In this document: one piece after another, positions 1 through 8,393 of the stretch
Numbering within the stretch: the first letter of the stretch is position 1
Layout of the letters: each line of letters opens with the position of its first letter
Assembly: GCA_963826475.1 (NCBI GenBank)
Contig: CAWGXC010000003.1
Coordinates: 248,001-312,000 of the forward strand
DNA from: RHKX01 sp963826475
GTDB taxonomy: Bacteria > Actinomycetota > Thermoleophilia > Solirubrobacterales > 70-9
Direction of reading: 5' to 3'
DNA: 64,000 nt
The notes under the pieces: model-generated
What the model was told of the DNA's origin: nothing
Seen by the model: only the letters and a program-made list of their open reading frames with translations
The model's database searches: none
Made by a program: the position numbers and the translations under genes

Positions 1-1186
1 GCGCGTGGACGCTCACGCACCCTCCCTCTCGCGTATGCGCGACCGCGTTTCCGAGCAGGTTCCGGAACACCTGCGCGAGTCGATCCGGATCCGCCTCGAT
101 CGTGCCGCCGACCTCGGCGACGTCGTAGTTGCGGCGACCCATCAGGGGCAGGTCGCGACGCAGGTCGGAGAGGAGGTCGGAGACGTCGACGCGCTCACGA
201 CGCTCTGGTCCGCCCGAGTCCTCGGAGGCGAGCGTGAGCATCTCGGCCACCAGGCGCTCCATTCGCCTCAGCTCGCGCATCACGACGTCGAGCCGCTCCC
301 TCTCATCCGGGGCCGCTTGACGGCGGAGCAGCGCCAGTTCGCCTTGGGCGATCGTCACGGGAGTGCGAAGCTCGTGCGAGGCGTCTGCCACGAACTCGCG
401 CTCGCGTTCGAACGAGGCCTGCAGCCGGTCGAGCATGTGATTGATCGAGTGGGAGAGGCTGCGGACCTCGGTCGGCCCCTCGGCCTCGCCGAGCCGGCGA
501 TCGAGCCCCGCGGTATCGACCTCCGCCGCAAAGCCGGCGATCCGCTGCAGGGGGTTGGCAACGAGGGTTGCGATCCACACGGCGGCCGCGATCAGGACGA
601 GAACCGCCACGAGCCCAACCACGAGGAGCGTGTCCCGGAGGCTCCCCTGGGCCGCTCCGACGGGCGCAAGAGATTGCGCGACGCGAAACGTCCCGACGGG
701 AGCTTCTGCGGGCCCGATCAGCTTCGACAGGACTCGCAGGTGGCCTCCGTCGGGTGCGCCGATCGTTGCGAAGCCCAGCGGTGCTCCGAGTACGCCGGAG
801 GAAGTCGAACCGGTGCTCTCGTCACCCTGCTCCGGTCCCTCGTCGCCCTCCGGCGTGACCGCCTCGCGCTGGTTCGTGATCACCGGAGCGGAGCCGCCGG
901 TGCCGACCTGAATGGCGAAGACCCTGGAGTCGCCGTGATAGCCCTGGGTGGCGACGAAGGCGCGAGCACGACGAATTAGCTGGTTCTCGGTCGCGGAGCT
1001 GCCGGCCGCGGACCCCTCGAACTCGCCGAGGTCGGTCTGAAGCTGATCGTCGATCCCGCGGCTGAGGTCTGCCCCCGTTCCCTCGTGCAACGCGAAGAAG
1101 CTGCCCGCGAGGACGGCGACGGCGACGATCAGGATCGCGGCGACGAGCCTCCCTCGAAGACCGCTGGGAACCAGCACCGCCCTCAC
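1..1186 (-). CDS. Two-component sensor histidine kinase, C-terminus cut by window edge
   Basis: The minus-strand frame stays open from a GTG at 1186 to the window edge (395 codons). It shows a membrane segment at about residues 15-35, an extracytoplasmic sensor part to about residue 180, a second membrane segment at about 183-205, a HAMP-like linker, and the HisKA motif SHELRTPVT with phospho-acceptor His271. A partial N-box (NLLGNAVAHT) lies just before the edge, so the rest of the ATPase domain is outside the window. The start GTG overlaps the TGA of the response regulator gene (GTGA, 1186-1183), which indicates translational coupling and a cognate pair. The signal sensed cannot be deduced. 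The divergent apbE/ferric-reductase operon is a candidate target by position only. Confidence 0.9.
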   Translation of the reverse strand, partial: MRAVLVPSGLRGRLVAAILIVAVAVLAGSFFALHEGTGADLSRGIDDQLQTDLGEFEGSAAGSSATENQLIRRARAFVATQGYHGDSRVFAIQVGTGGSAPVITNQREAVTPEGDEGPEQGDESTGSTSSGVLGAPLGFATIGAPDGGHLRVLSKLIGPAEAPVGTFRVAQSLAPVGAAQGSLRDTLLVVGLVAVLVLIAAAVWIATLVANPLQRIAGFAAEVDTAGLDRRLGEAEGPTEVRSLSHSINHMLDRLQASFEREREFVADASHELRTPVTIAQGELALLRRQAAPDERERLDVVMRELRRMERLVAEMLTLASEDSGGPERRERVDVSDLLSDLRRDLPLMGRRNYDVAEVGGTIEADPDRLAQVFRNLLGNAVAHTREGGCVSVHA

Positions 1187-1854
1187 GAAGCCCTGAGCCG
1201 GAATCCGGCGGAGCGGACAGTCTCGATCGGAGGTGGATCCCCGTTGACGGTCAGCTTGCGCCGCAGGTAGTTGATGTAGACGCTGAGCACGTTGGTGCCG
1301 GGGTCGAAGTCGTAACCCCAGACGGCGCTGAGAATCTGCTCGCGTGAGAGGACCTGGCCAGGGTGGCGCATCAGGTAGACGAGCAGCTCGAACTCCCGGG
1401 CGGTCAGGCGCACGGCCACGCCGAGGCGATCGACCTCGCGGGTGCGCAGGTCGAGCTCGATGTCCCCCACGACCAGGCGAGTCGGATCATGCTGGGCCGG
1501 TCTGCGGAGTTGCGCCCGGACCCGGGCGAGCAGTTCGTCGAGGTCGAACGGCTTGGTGATGTAGTCGTCGGCGCCGAGGTCAAGTCCCTCGATGACATCG
1601 CGCTTCTGCCCGAGCGCGGTGAGCATGATCACCGGCAGCTCCGGTCTCTTTGCGCGGATCGTCGCGAGGACCTCGAAGCCACCTCGACGAGGCAGCATGA
1701 CGTCCAAGAGAGCGAGGTCGAAGTCCCCGGTCAGCGCCAGCCTCTCGGCCTCCTCGCCGTCGGCGGCAACGGTCGTCGCGAATCCCTCCGACTCCAGTGC
1801 CCGCGACAGGAACTCTGCGATCCCGCGCTCATCCTCCACGACCAGAATCCTCAC
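1183..1854 (-). CDS. OmpR/PhoB-family response regulator
   Basis: A 223-residue DNA-binding response regulator. The N-terminal receiver domain has the acidic pocket (E7, D8), phospho-acceptor Asp51 in LLDVMLP, Thr79 and Lys101 in ITKPF. The C-terminal winged-helix domain (about 125-222) ends with the typical VRSAGFRLR strand-wing pattern. Translation starts at a GTG. A TACGAT box (1866-1861) ends six bases upstream, so the transcript is probably leaderless. It is co-transcribed with the histidine kinase, with which it overlaps by four bases, and is divergent from the apbE operon. Family assignment is firm; the regulon is unknown. Confidence 0.95.
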   Translation of the reverse strand: MRILVVEDERGIAEFLSRALESEGFATTVAADGEEAERLALTGDFDLALLDVMLPRRGGFEVLATIRAKRPELPVIMLTALGQKRDVIEGLDLGADDYITKPFDLDELLARVRAQLRRPAQHDPTRLVVGDIELDLRTREVDRLGVAVRLTAREFELLVYLMRHPGQVLSREQILSAVWGYDFDPGTNVLSVYINYLRRKLTVNGDPPPIETVRSAGFRLRAS

Positions 1855-1909
1855 GCGGCCATCGTATGTGCGATCCGTTTGGCGACCGAGAAATCTCAGG
1901 AAGCTCTAA

Positions 1910-1931
1910 TCAGCGGCTTATGACCCGCTGA
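1910..1931. promoter_or_regulatory. Inverted repeat in divergent intergenic region
   Basis: TCAGCGG (1910-1916) and CCGCTGA (1925-1931) form a perfect 7-bp inverted repeat with an 8-base spacer. It lies in the roughly 100-bp gap between the response regulator gene and the divergent operon starting at 1955. It could be an operator, but OmpR-family proteins usually bind direct repeats, so the binding partner is open. Confidence 0.3.
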
Positions 1932-1954
1932 GCGCGGCCGGAGAGATTGTTCTC

Positions 1955-2362
1955 ATGCAGTTCGCCGCCGCCAATGAGATTGCAACGACGCCTCCCGTAC
2001 GCCCACGTCCGGTGGTCGCGTCGCTGCGGCGCGTCCCCCTCCCGGAGGCCCTCGGTCGCGTCGCCGCGATCAGCCTCGTGATCGCGGTCATCCTCTTCGC
2101 CGGCCTGACCCTGCAGATGTCCCTCGGCGGGGATCCGGCGCTGGGCTCGAAGGTGAGCGTCGGGGCGGCCTCGGCCGCCGCCGATTCGCGGGTCTCCACA
2201 GCCGCCTCGAGCGGGCACGACGCCTCGGCGATCTCAGCCGCGCTCGCCGCCCAGGCCCAGACCCAGATCATCGTGCCGACCCAGACCGCCGCGCCCACGC
2301 CCACGGCGGTGGCACCCACTCCCTCGCCACCTCCGACCCCGGTGCAGACGAGTACGTCCTGA
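1955..2362 (+). CDS. Small membrane-anchored protein with proline-rich tail
   Basis: A 135-residue protein of unknown function. It has a basic, proline-containing cytoplasmic N-terminus (about 1-34), one membrane segment (about 35-57), an alanine/serine-rich stretch, and a Pro/Thr-rich extracytoplasmic tail. A GGAGAG ribosome site (1940-1945) precedes the ATG. The stop is three bases before apbE, so it is the first gene of the apbE/ferric-reductase-like operon. I see no FMN-binding (FMN_bind-type) motif, although a flavinylated electron carrier would be expected in this setting. The tail could extend through the cell wall. No recognised family. Confidence 0.7.
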   Translation: MQFAAANEIATTPPVRPRPVVASLRRVPLPEALGRVAAISLVIAVILFAGLTLQMSLGGDPALGSKVSVGAASAAADSRVSTAASSGHDASAISAALAAQAQTQIIVPTQTAAPTPTAVAPTPSPPPTPVQTSTS

Positions 2363-2365
2363 GCC

Positions 2366-3328
2366 ATGCTGGCGGAGTACGAGCGCAGCCTCGCCCTCTT
2401 CGGCTCCCGCGTGCGGATCCTCGTCGGCGCCCCTCGTTCGGCGACCGCTCCGACTCCGGCGATCGCCGCCCTTCGCGTGGAAGCGCTTCTCGAAAGGCTC
2501 CACGCTGAGTTGAGCAGGTTCGATTCCGGAAGCGAGCTCTCGCGCCTGAACCGCGATCCCGAGCGTGTCGTCGTCGTCGGCGCCGCGCTCGCGAGCCTCG
2601 TCGCCGCCGCCATCGACGCGGCTCGCGGGACCGGCGGGCTGGTCGACTCCTCGCTGGTCGGTCACCTCGAGCGCTGCGGGTACGCAAGCTCCCGTGCCGG
2701 AGCAGATCCGGCCGACCTTCGTGACGCCCTCGCCGCGGTTCCATGCCGTCATCCGGCGACGCCGGCGCCGCTCGCTCGCTGGGACGAAGTTGCCGTCGAT
2801 CCCGAAACCCACGAGGTCACCAGACCCCCGGGGATGAGGATCGACAGCGGCGGGCTCGGCAAGGGCCTCGCGGCGGATCTCGGCGCGGAGCTGCTCGCCG
2901 GATTCTCGAGCTTCGCAATCGACTGTGGAGGGGATCTGCGGATCGGAGGCACCGAGCAACGGCCGCGCGCCGTCAACGTCCTGCATCCATTCGAAGACCG
3001 CGAGTCGATCGTCTTCGACGTCTCCGATGGGGGTGTCGCGACGAGCGGGCTGAACGCGCGGATCTGGCGCGACGGAGATCGCTTCCACCACCACCTGATC
3101 GATCCCGGGACGGGGCGCCCCGCCTGGACCGGCCTGATCCAGGCGACGGCGCTTGCGCCGACGGCGACCGAGGCCGAGGTGCTGGCAAAGGCCGCGCTCC
3201 TCGAAGGCCCCCTTCGTGGCCGCGAGCGACTCTCGAGCTACGGAGGCTTTCTGATCTCCGATTCGGGGACCGTGGAGCCGGTCGCGGGAAGCGCGCTCCC
3301 GCTCGAGCGCGTTGCGGCCCCGGCATGA
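2366..3328 (+). CDS. apbE: FAD:protein FMN transferase (ApbE family)
   Basis: 320 residues, normal for ApbE, which covalently attaches FMN to threonine or serine residues of exported redox proteins using FAD and Mg2+. Family motifs visible are the N-terminal FDSGSELSRLN, the central DSGGLGKGLAAD, DGGVATSG, HHLIDPGTGRPAW and the C-terminal ATALAPTATEAEVLAKAAL. No clear signal peptide or lipobox is seen, so the site of action is uncertain. The ATG of the next gene overlaps its TGA (ATGA at 3325-3328). The pairing with a ferric-reductase-like membrane protein suggests a transmembrane flavin electron-transfer module; the acceptor protein itself is not recognised here. Confidence 0.93.
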   Translation: MLAEYERSLALFGSRVRILVGAPRSATAPTPAIAALRVEALLERLHAELSRFDSGSELSRLNRDPERVVVVGAALASLVAAAIDAARGTGGLVDSSLVGHLERCGYASSRAGADPADLRDALAAVPCRHPATPAPLARWDEVAVDPETHEVTRPPGMRIDSGGLGKGLAADLGAELLAGFSSFAIDCGGDLRIGGTEQRPRAVNVLHPFEDRESIVFDVSDGGVATSGLNARIWRDGDRFHHHLIDPGTGRPAWTGLIQATALAPTATEAEVLAKAALLEGPLRGRERLSSYGGFLISDSGTVEPVAGSALPLERVAAPA

Positions 3329-3915
3329 GCTTCGTCGCCGCACAGCTCACCGATCCGAGCCAGCACCTCTTCTGGCTCGGGAGCCGCGCCCTCGGAATCG
3401 TCGCCATGATGCTCGTCTCGGTCTCGGTCGGCTTCGGTCTCGCCCTCTCGGTCCGTATCGGCGGCCGGCCCGGGATGCCGGCCAGGCTCAAGACCCTGCA
3501 TGAAGCGGTGGCTCTGGTCTCTCTCATTGCGATCGCCGGCCACGGCGTGCTCCTCCTCGGCGACTCCTACCTGCATCCCTCGCTCCCCCAGATCGCCGTC
3601 CCCTTTCTGCTGCCGAACAGGACGCCGTGGACGGGTCTGGGGGTCATCGCCGGATGGCTGGCGATCGCGTTCGGCCTCAGCTTCTACGTGCGCAAGCGGA
3701 TTGGCGTGAAGCTCTGGCGCAAGCTCCACCGCTGGACGATCCTCGTCTTCATCCTCGGCCTCGTGCACACGATCGGATCAGGCACTGACGGCCGCTCAGC
3801 ATGGCTGATCGCGATGCTCGCCCTGGCCGCCGCTCCGGTCGCGCTGATCGGATCACTGCGGGTCCTTCCTCGCGAGCCGCAGGCCAAGCGGGGGGCGGCT
3901 CACGCACTCAGCTAG
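3325..3915 (+). CDS. Ferric reductase-like transmembrane protein
   Basis: A 196-residue integral membrane protein with about five to six helices, resembling the heme-binding ferric-reductase-like/MsrQ membrane domain. Histidines are spaced along helices (for example LHEAVALV, IAGHGVL, KLHRWTI and LVHTIGSG), as expected for bis-histidine heme b ligation. It starts with an ATG overlapping the apbE stop and is the last gene of that operon. The likely role is passing electrons across the membrane to a flavoprotein flavinylated by ApbE. The TAG stop lies within a TAGATT box that may serve the downstream tRNA gene. Confidence 0.85.
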   Translation: MSFVAAQLTDPSQHLFWLGSRALGIVAMMLVSVSVGFGLALSVRIGGRPGMPARLKTLHEAVALVSLIAIAGHGVLLLGDSYLHPSLPQIAVPFLLPNRTPWTGLGVIAGWLAIAFGLSFYVRKRIGVKLWRKLHRWTILVFILGLVHTIGSGTDGRSAWLIAMLALAAAPVALIGSLRVLPREPQAKRGAAHALS

Positions 3916-3928
3916 ATTGACGGCACGC

Positions 3929-4002
3929 GGTGGGCGTAGCTCAGTTGGTAGAGCTCCTGGTTGTGGTCCAGGTTGTCGCGGGTTCGAGCCCCGTCGCTCA
4001 CC
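3929..4002 (+). tRNA. tRNA-His (GTG)
   Basis: The cloverleaf can be folded by eye. The acceptor stem is GTGGGCG (3930-3936) with CGCTCAC (3995-4001). G3929 is placed as the extra G-1, opposite C4002, as expected for tRNA-His. The anticodon arm is CCTGG/CCAGG (3956-3960, 3968-3972) with loop TTGTGGT, anticodon GTG at 3963-3965. The T-arm contains GGTTCGAGCC. CCA is not encoded. A TAGATT box (3913-3918) ends ten bases upstream and is a plausible -10. Confidence 0.95.
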
Positions 4003-4128
4003 CTCCGTCCGACTGAATCGAGCTGCGTGTCTTCTCGTGGGAGGCGCATGCTCCACCGATCTGAACAGCCGTGAGCGTTGCATGAAACGGCTTGCTCAAC
4101 CCGTCTGACAAGACAGTTCGCGCGGGTT

Positions 4129-4157
4129 TTGACAAGCGATTTTGCGTTGGATATAAC
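4129..4157 (+). promoter_or_regulatory. Near-consensus housekeeping promoter
   Basis: TTGACA (4129-4134), a 17-base spacer and TATAAC (4152-4157) match the primary-sigma consensus with optimal spacing. The predicted transcription start near 4164 leaves about 60 bases of leader before the FG-GAP lipoprotein gene at 4223. The 4004-4222 gap, unusually AT-rich for this window, contains no other feature I can support. Confidence 0.75.
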
Positions 4158-4222
4158 GCCGCGATCGATTGCTCGCCTGGGGAGCGCAGCGGTCTCGGCA
4201 AGGGAAATTTCAAGGGAGGCTC

Positions 4223-6490
4223 ATGAAGCGCTTGGCATGGATGGAATACCCGCTTGGTAAAAGCTGGATCGCCCGGTTACGGACGGCTGGTTTCTTCGCG
4301 ATCACCGCGGTGATCGCCGCGGGCTGCTTCGACAGCTTCTCGAAGGCGACGACGATCTCGCTGACCGGGCCCGATCGCGTCACGGCGGGCGAGGCGGCGA
4401 CTTTCACAGTTGACGGCCCGCTGCTCGACAAGAACGGAAAGACCGTCGACACCGGCAAGTGCCCGAAGCTGCTCGCATGGCATTTCGAGGGCTCCGATGA
4501 CGCAAATCCCGCCCGAACCCCGCCGAAAACCCGCGCGGAGCAGATCACCCGGACATGCGTGATCGACCACGAGCAGCGCACCTATGCCTTTCCGAGCGGC
4601 GCGCCCGGCAGCGAGCGCACGACCACGGTCAGCGTCGAAGTGGCCGACGGCCCGCTCAGCGTTCCGCTGGCGGTGAGCAAGCAGGTCGTGGTGGTCACGC
4701 CCCCCGACGGTGGCTACGTGCCCCCGCCGCCCAGCGGCGGGAAGGGCGGTCCCGCCAAGTTCGGGGCGCCTCAGCCCTACGACGATGCCGGCACCACGCC
4801 CAGCGCGGTCGCGGCAGCCGACTTCAACCCCGATCCAGGGGCCGTGACGAGCAACCGCGACGACGTCGCGGTTGCCAGCGACGAACCCGCCGGCCAGGAC
4901 GCGGTCAAGGTCTTCACGGCGAATGCGAACGGGAGCCTGGGCTCGCCGCAGTCAATCGCGCTCGCCGCGGGTGCCGACCCGAGGGACATGGCGACCGCTG
5001 ACCTGGATGGCGACAATGACGCCGACCTGGTGACCTCCAACACGGGTGACGGCACGCTCACCGTGCTCAAGAACGACGGCACCGGAACGTTCAGCGTCGG
5101 TCAGTCGCCCGCCGTGGTCGAGCCCGCCGATCCGAACGCCTTCCCGAACGGCGTCGACATCGGCGACCTGAACGGCGACGGCCATCCTGACCTCGTCACG
5201 GCGGCCGCCGGCCCGGACGAGATCTCCGTCCTCCTCAACACAGGGGCGGGAACCTTCCAAACGCCGAAGTCCTTCCCCTCCGGCGCCACCGGACCGCTGG
5301 CCGTGGCAATCGCCGATCTCGATGGCGATGCCAACCCCGACGTCGTCGTCGCCAACTCCCTCTCGGACACGGTGACGGTACTCCGTAACACGACGCCTTC
5401 CGGGTCCAACAACGTCACCTTCGAGCCGGCCGAGGCGATCTCGACGAAAGCCGGAACCGGGCCGAGCGGGGTTGCGACAGGTGACTTCAACAACGATGGC
5501 AAGGCGGACCTGGTGGTGGCTAACGTGAGTGCCACGAACGCCTCGGTGTTGCTGAACACGACCCAGCCCGGCGACACGACGTTCAGCTTCGCCGAGAAGA
5601 CCTACGCGACCGGCGACGGCCCGGTCGACGTTGCGGTCGGTTTCTACAACGACGACCTGTTGCTGGACTTCGCGACCGCCAACGCTGGCTCCAACAACTC
5701 CTCGGTGCTCGTCAACGGCGGCGACGGGACCTTCACCGGTGCGGTGAATGTCGCAGCCGGCGCCGAGCCGGCCCGGATCGCGGCTGCGAGTCTGAACGGC
5801 GACGGGGTCAGCGATCTCGCGATCGCCAACCGTGGCGACTCGTTCGACCCGAGCAACCCGGGTCGCCTGACCGTCAACCTGAGCAGCCCAGCCACCCTCG
5901 CGAGCACGTCGCGATCGCCCCGGGCGGTACCGCGGCGAGGCAAGGGTGGCAAGGGCAAGGCGCTGAAGCTCAAGTTCGCGGGTCGCCTGACCAACAGCGA
6001 GTTCCTCTCCTTCGGCCAGGGCTCGTTCACGCCGGAGGGGATCGGCGAATTCAGCGGTGTGATGGAACGGCTCGACCTGAAGGCGAAGCTGAAGGGCCGG
6101 AAGAAGACCCTCAAGCAGCTGCCACCGGGCGTCGGTAAATCACTCAACCTCTCGCTGGTCACTCAGCAGCAGGGCCAGAGCTTCCCGGACGCAAGCGGGG
6201 ACCGGCCGTACGCGATCAAGGTTCTGTACGCGGGCGTCGTCAAGGGCGGCAGCAAGGCCAAGGTCTGCCTGAAGGCGAACCTCGACTCCCGACCTGCCGC
6301 TGGGAGCAGCCGCAACAGGATCAAGCTGGTCGGTGCGACCGGCCCGCTGAAGCGCCTGCGGCTGAGCGGCGAGCTGCCGAAGTTCACGGCGCTCGAGATC
6401 CCGGATCGGGCGACGTTCCCGATCAAGGTCAAGCAGGGCAGCGCCCACAAGCTTTCGCAGAGCTGCAAGCAGCTGCTGAAGAAGCGTTAG
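4223..6490 (+). CDS. FG-GAP/VCBS-repeat beta-propeller lipoprotein
   Basis: 755 residues from the ATG at 4223, chosen because AAGGGAGG (4212-4219) sits just upstream; an earlier in-frame start at 4169 lacks this. The N-terminus has a basic region, a hydrophobic stretch and AAGC ending at Cys35, a lipobox-like site (Ala at -3 is less usual). About seven FG-GAP/VCBS repeats span roughly residues 195-550. Several carry Ca2+-loop signatures such as DLDGDNDAD, DLNGDGHPD, DLDGDANPD and DFNNDGKAD, while the sixth is degenerate. A Gly-rich linker joins the N-terminal domain to the propeller. The last 180 residues are Lys/Gly-rich with two cysteines and are not recognised. It is probably a surface-exposed, calcium-stabilised propeller. 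The lipoprotein-modifying enzyme lgt is the next gene. Confidence 0.85.
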   Translation: MKRLAWMEYPLGKSWIARLRTAGFFAITAVIAAGCFDSFSKATTISLTGPDRVTAGEAATFTVDGPLLDKNGKTVDTGKCPKLLAWHFEGSDDANPARTPPKTRAEQITRTCVIDHEQRTYAFPSGAPGSERTTTVSVEVADGPLSVPLAVSKQVVVVTPPDGGYVPPPPSGGKGGPAKFGAPQPYDDAGTTPSAVAAADFNPDPGAVTSNRDDVAVASDEPAGQDAVKVFTANANGSLGSPQSIALAAGADPRDMATADLDGDNDADLVTSNTGDGTLTVLKNDGTGTFSVGQSPAVVEPADPNAFPNGVDIGDLNGDGHPDLVTAAAGPDEISVLLNTGAGTFQTPKSFPSGATGPLAVAIADLDGDANPDVVVANSLSDTVTVLRNTTPSGSNNVTFEPAEAISTKAGTGPSGVATGDFNNDGKADLVVANVSATNASVLLNTTQPGDTTFSFAEKTYATGDGPVDVAVGFYNDDLLLDFATANAGSNNSSVLVNGGDGTFTGAVNVAAGAEPARIAAASLNGDGVSDLAIANRGDSFDPSNPGRLTVNLSSPATLASTSRSPRAVPRRGKGGKGKALKLKFAGRLTNSEFLSFGQGSFTPEGIGEFSGVMERLDLKAKLKGRKKTLKQLPPGVGKSLNLSLVTQQQGQSFPDASGDRPYAIKVLYAGVVKGGSKAKVCLKANLDSRPAAGSSRNRIKLVGATGPLKRLRLSGELPKFTALEIPDRATFPIKVKQGSAHKLSQSCKQLLKKR

Positions 6491-6503
6491 GAAACAGGCT
6501 CAT

Positions 6504-6539
6504 CGTGCCACCGGTCGCGCGGCCGCGTCCGGTGGCACG
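6504..6539. terminator. Strong hairpin after FG-GAP gene
   Basis: CGTGCCACCGG (6504-6514) pairs perfectly over 11 bp with CCGGTGGCACG (6529-6539) around a 14-base GC-rich loop, starting 13 bases after the stop codon. No T-tract follows, so termination may be weak or factor-assisted; it may also protect the mRNA 3' end. Confidence 0.6.
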
Positions 6540-6604
6540 AACGCCGTGAAGATCGACTCGCGGCCGCGCGGTGAGGCCGTGTTGCCGATCACGCTCTCGC
6601 CCTG

Positions 6605-7369
6605 ATGCTTCCCGATCTCCACGTACTCGGACTCTCGATCCAGACCTTCGGGTTGGCGGTCATCGGGGCGTTTCTGATCGGCACGCTCCTCGTCGCGAAG
6701 CGCCTCCACGAGATGGGGCGGAACCCGGCCCTGGCGAATGAGGGCGTCTTCGTGGCTGCGGTATCGGGGATCGCCGGCGCCCACCTGGCGTGGCTCATAC
6801 CCAGCCTCTCGACCCGGCCGGGGGATGCGCTCGATGCGATTCTGAGCGGCGGCGGGCTCGTCTGGTACGGAGGTCTCCTCGCGGGCGCGGTCGCGGTGAC
6901 GATCTGGACGCGCTGGCGTGGCCTCTTCGAGTTGCGGATGGCCGATCTCAGCCTGACCGCCGTCGCCGCCGCCCAGGCGGTCGGACGAATCGGTTGCCAG
7001 CTCTCGGGCGACGGCGACTACGGCGTCCGCTCGGACCTGCCCTGGGCGATGGGGTACCCCGACGGCACCGTGCCCACGCCCCCTGGCGTCTCAGTTCATC
7101 CGACCCCGATCTACGAGGCGCTGGCGCTCGCCGCCCTGGCGGTGTGGATGTGGCGCAAGCGGGACTCCTTTCGGCCCGGCGTGCTCGCGGCGTCCTACCT
7201 CATCGGCGCGGGGGTGGAGCGGCTCCTGGTCGAGCTGATCCGTCGCAACGAGACGGTGCTCGCCGGATTGACGGCCGCTCAGCTTTGGAGCATCGTGTCG
7301 ATCACGGCCGGCGCGACGATGCTTGCGATCGTGCGCCGCAAAACTCCCGCGGTTCAGCTGGCAAGGTAG
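6605..7369 (+). CDS. lgt: Prolipoprotein diacylglyceryl transferase
   Basis: 254 residues with about seven membrane helices. It transfers diacylglycerol from phosphatidylglycerol to the lipobox cysteine of prolipoproteins at the membrane. Family landmarks are GGLVWYGGLLAG, the signature region AVGRIGCQLSGDGDYG and HPTPIYE near the C-terminal helices. The signature departs from the classical H-G-R-x-G-N form: His is replaced by Val and the Asn position reads Cys. The essential Arg and the GDGDYG segment are kept, as in a divergent branch of the family. The only convincing start is the ATG at 6605, which has no ribosome site. It lies directly after a lipoprotein gene, a likely substrate. Confidence 0.88.
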   Translation: MLPDLHVLGLSIQTFGLAVIGAFLIGTLLVAKRLHEMGRNPALANEGVFVAAVSGIAGAHLAWLIPSLSTRPGDALDAILSGGGLVWYGGLLAGAVAVTIWTRWRGLFELRMADLSLTAVAAAQAVGRIGCQLSGDGDYGVRSDLPWAMGYPDGTVPTPPGVSVHPTPIYEALALAALAVWMWRKRDSFRPGVLAASYLIGAGVERLLVELIRRNETVLAGLTAAQLWSIVSITAGATMLAIVRRKTPAVQLAR

Positions 7370-7409
7370 GTTTCGGCTGAAGAGTCATGCGAGCAGAAGG
7401 CGGGTATCC

Positions 7410-8297
7410 ATGAACGTGAGGCGTGGGGTTGCGATGGCGGCTGCGAGCATGGCGCTCATGCTCCCGGCGGCGGCTCAGGGACGCGAGCAGACCTACCGGT
7501 TCGAACCCGTCGACGCGGCCATCTGCAAGAAGCGCACGGAGATGGGTGACAAGAGCGGGGGTGTCACGAAGCTCTCGAAGAACAAGAGGCACAAGTACAA
7601 CGCCGGGGACGGCAACGACACGCTGATCGGCGGCAACAAGGACGACATCCTCAACGGCGGCCGAGGCAATGACAAGGTCTACGGCGGGGGCGGTGACGAC
7701 GTCGTCTGCGGCGGTGTCGGCAACGACAAGGTCTATGGCCAGGACGGCAACGACCGCGTCTTCGGTGAGGAGGACAACGACTTCCTCGACGGCGGCAAGG
7801 GCAACGACAGGCTCAACGGCCAGGCCGGCTTGGACCGCTTGGTCGGCTACATGAAGTCGCACGGCAAGATCGTCGACGCGGGCCGGGACCTCCTCGACGG
7901 CAGCTTCGAGGCGGACGTCCTCGTCGCGGGCGGTTTCGACACGCTGATCGGCGGCGCCGAGGACGACCAGCTGTCATCGCGAACCCCCAACTCGGGCGTG
8001 GCGCTGATGGACGGGTCCATCGGCAACGACACGATCATCGGCTCCGACGCCAACGACAAGCGGTTGTTCGGCGACATCGGTGACGACATCATCCGCGGCG
8101 GCGGGGGCGACGACACGATCGACGGCGGCGGCTCGAACGACGAGGTCTACGGCGGCGAGGGCGACGACGACCTCACCGGGGGCGACAACGAAGACTTCGT
8201 CTCGGGCGACGGCGGCAACGATCGCTGCGACGGCGGCGAGGGCAACCACGACAGCGTCGACCGCGCGAGCTGCGAGCGGATCACCGGATTCCCGTAG
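7410..8297 (+). CDS. Secreted RTX-type calcium-binding repeat protein
   Basis: 295 residues from the ATG at 7410, chosen because a signal peptide (residues 1 to about 23, ending AAAQG) follows directly. Two blocks of glycine/aspartate nonapeptide repeats (GGxGxDxUx type) occupy about residues 63-140 and 204-290, for example GGRGNDKVYGGGGDD and GGGGDDTIDGGGSND. These fold as a parallel beta-roll that binds Ca2+ between turns. No catalytic domain is present and no type I secretion genes are nearby, so export is presumably by Sec and folding is triggered by external calcium. Three cysteines lie in the mature part. The exact function is unknown. Confidence 0.85.
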   Translation: MNVRRGVAMAAASMALMLPAAAQGREQTYRFEPVDAAICKKRTEMGDKSGGVTKLSKNKRHKYNAGDGNDTLIGGNKDDILNGGRGNDKVYGGGGDDVVCGGVGNDKVYGQDGNDRVFGEEDNDFLDGGKGNDRLNGQAGLDRLVGYMKSHGKIVDAGRDLLDGSFEADVLVAGGFDTLIGGAEDDQLSSRTPNSGVALMDGSIGNDTIIGSDANDKRLFGDIGDDIIRGGGGDDTIDGGGSNDEVYGGEGDDDLTGGDNEDFVSGDGGNDRCDGGEGNHDSVDRASCERITGFP

Positions 8298-8332
8298 GAG
8301 CAATGAAGCCAGAACTGTCCGGAAATTAACCC

Positions 8333-8361
8333 TTGACATCGCGTTTCCCCCGACGTACGTT
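8333..8361 (+). promoter_or_regulatory. Promoter of the propeller/DUF11/RTX gene
   Basis: TTGACA (8333-8338), 17-base spacer, TACGTT (8356-8361). It lies between the RTX gene ending at 8297 and the start at 8394. Predicted leader is about 25 bases, containing the GAGGGGG ribosome-site region near 8381-8387. Confidence 0.65.
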
Positions 8362-8393
8362 GCGATTGCAACTAGGATCTGAGGGGGTCGGAA

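Noticed and set aside
5..979. 324-codon plus-strand frame at the left edge
   Set aside because: The opposite strand encodes a histidine kinase with an intact SHELRTP motif in frame with its start; the plus frame has no recognisable features.
2234..3343. 369-codon minus-strand frame opposite apbE
   Set aside because: ApbE motifs are complete on the plus strand; the antisense translation has no domain.
7590..8290. Regular short repeats that could suggest a CRISPR array or tandem DNA repeat
   Set aside because: The repeats are degenerate, 27-base, in frame, and encode RTX nonapeptides; there are no constant repeats with unique spacers.
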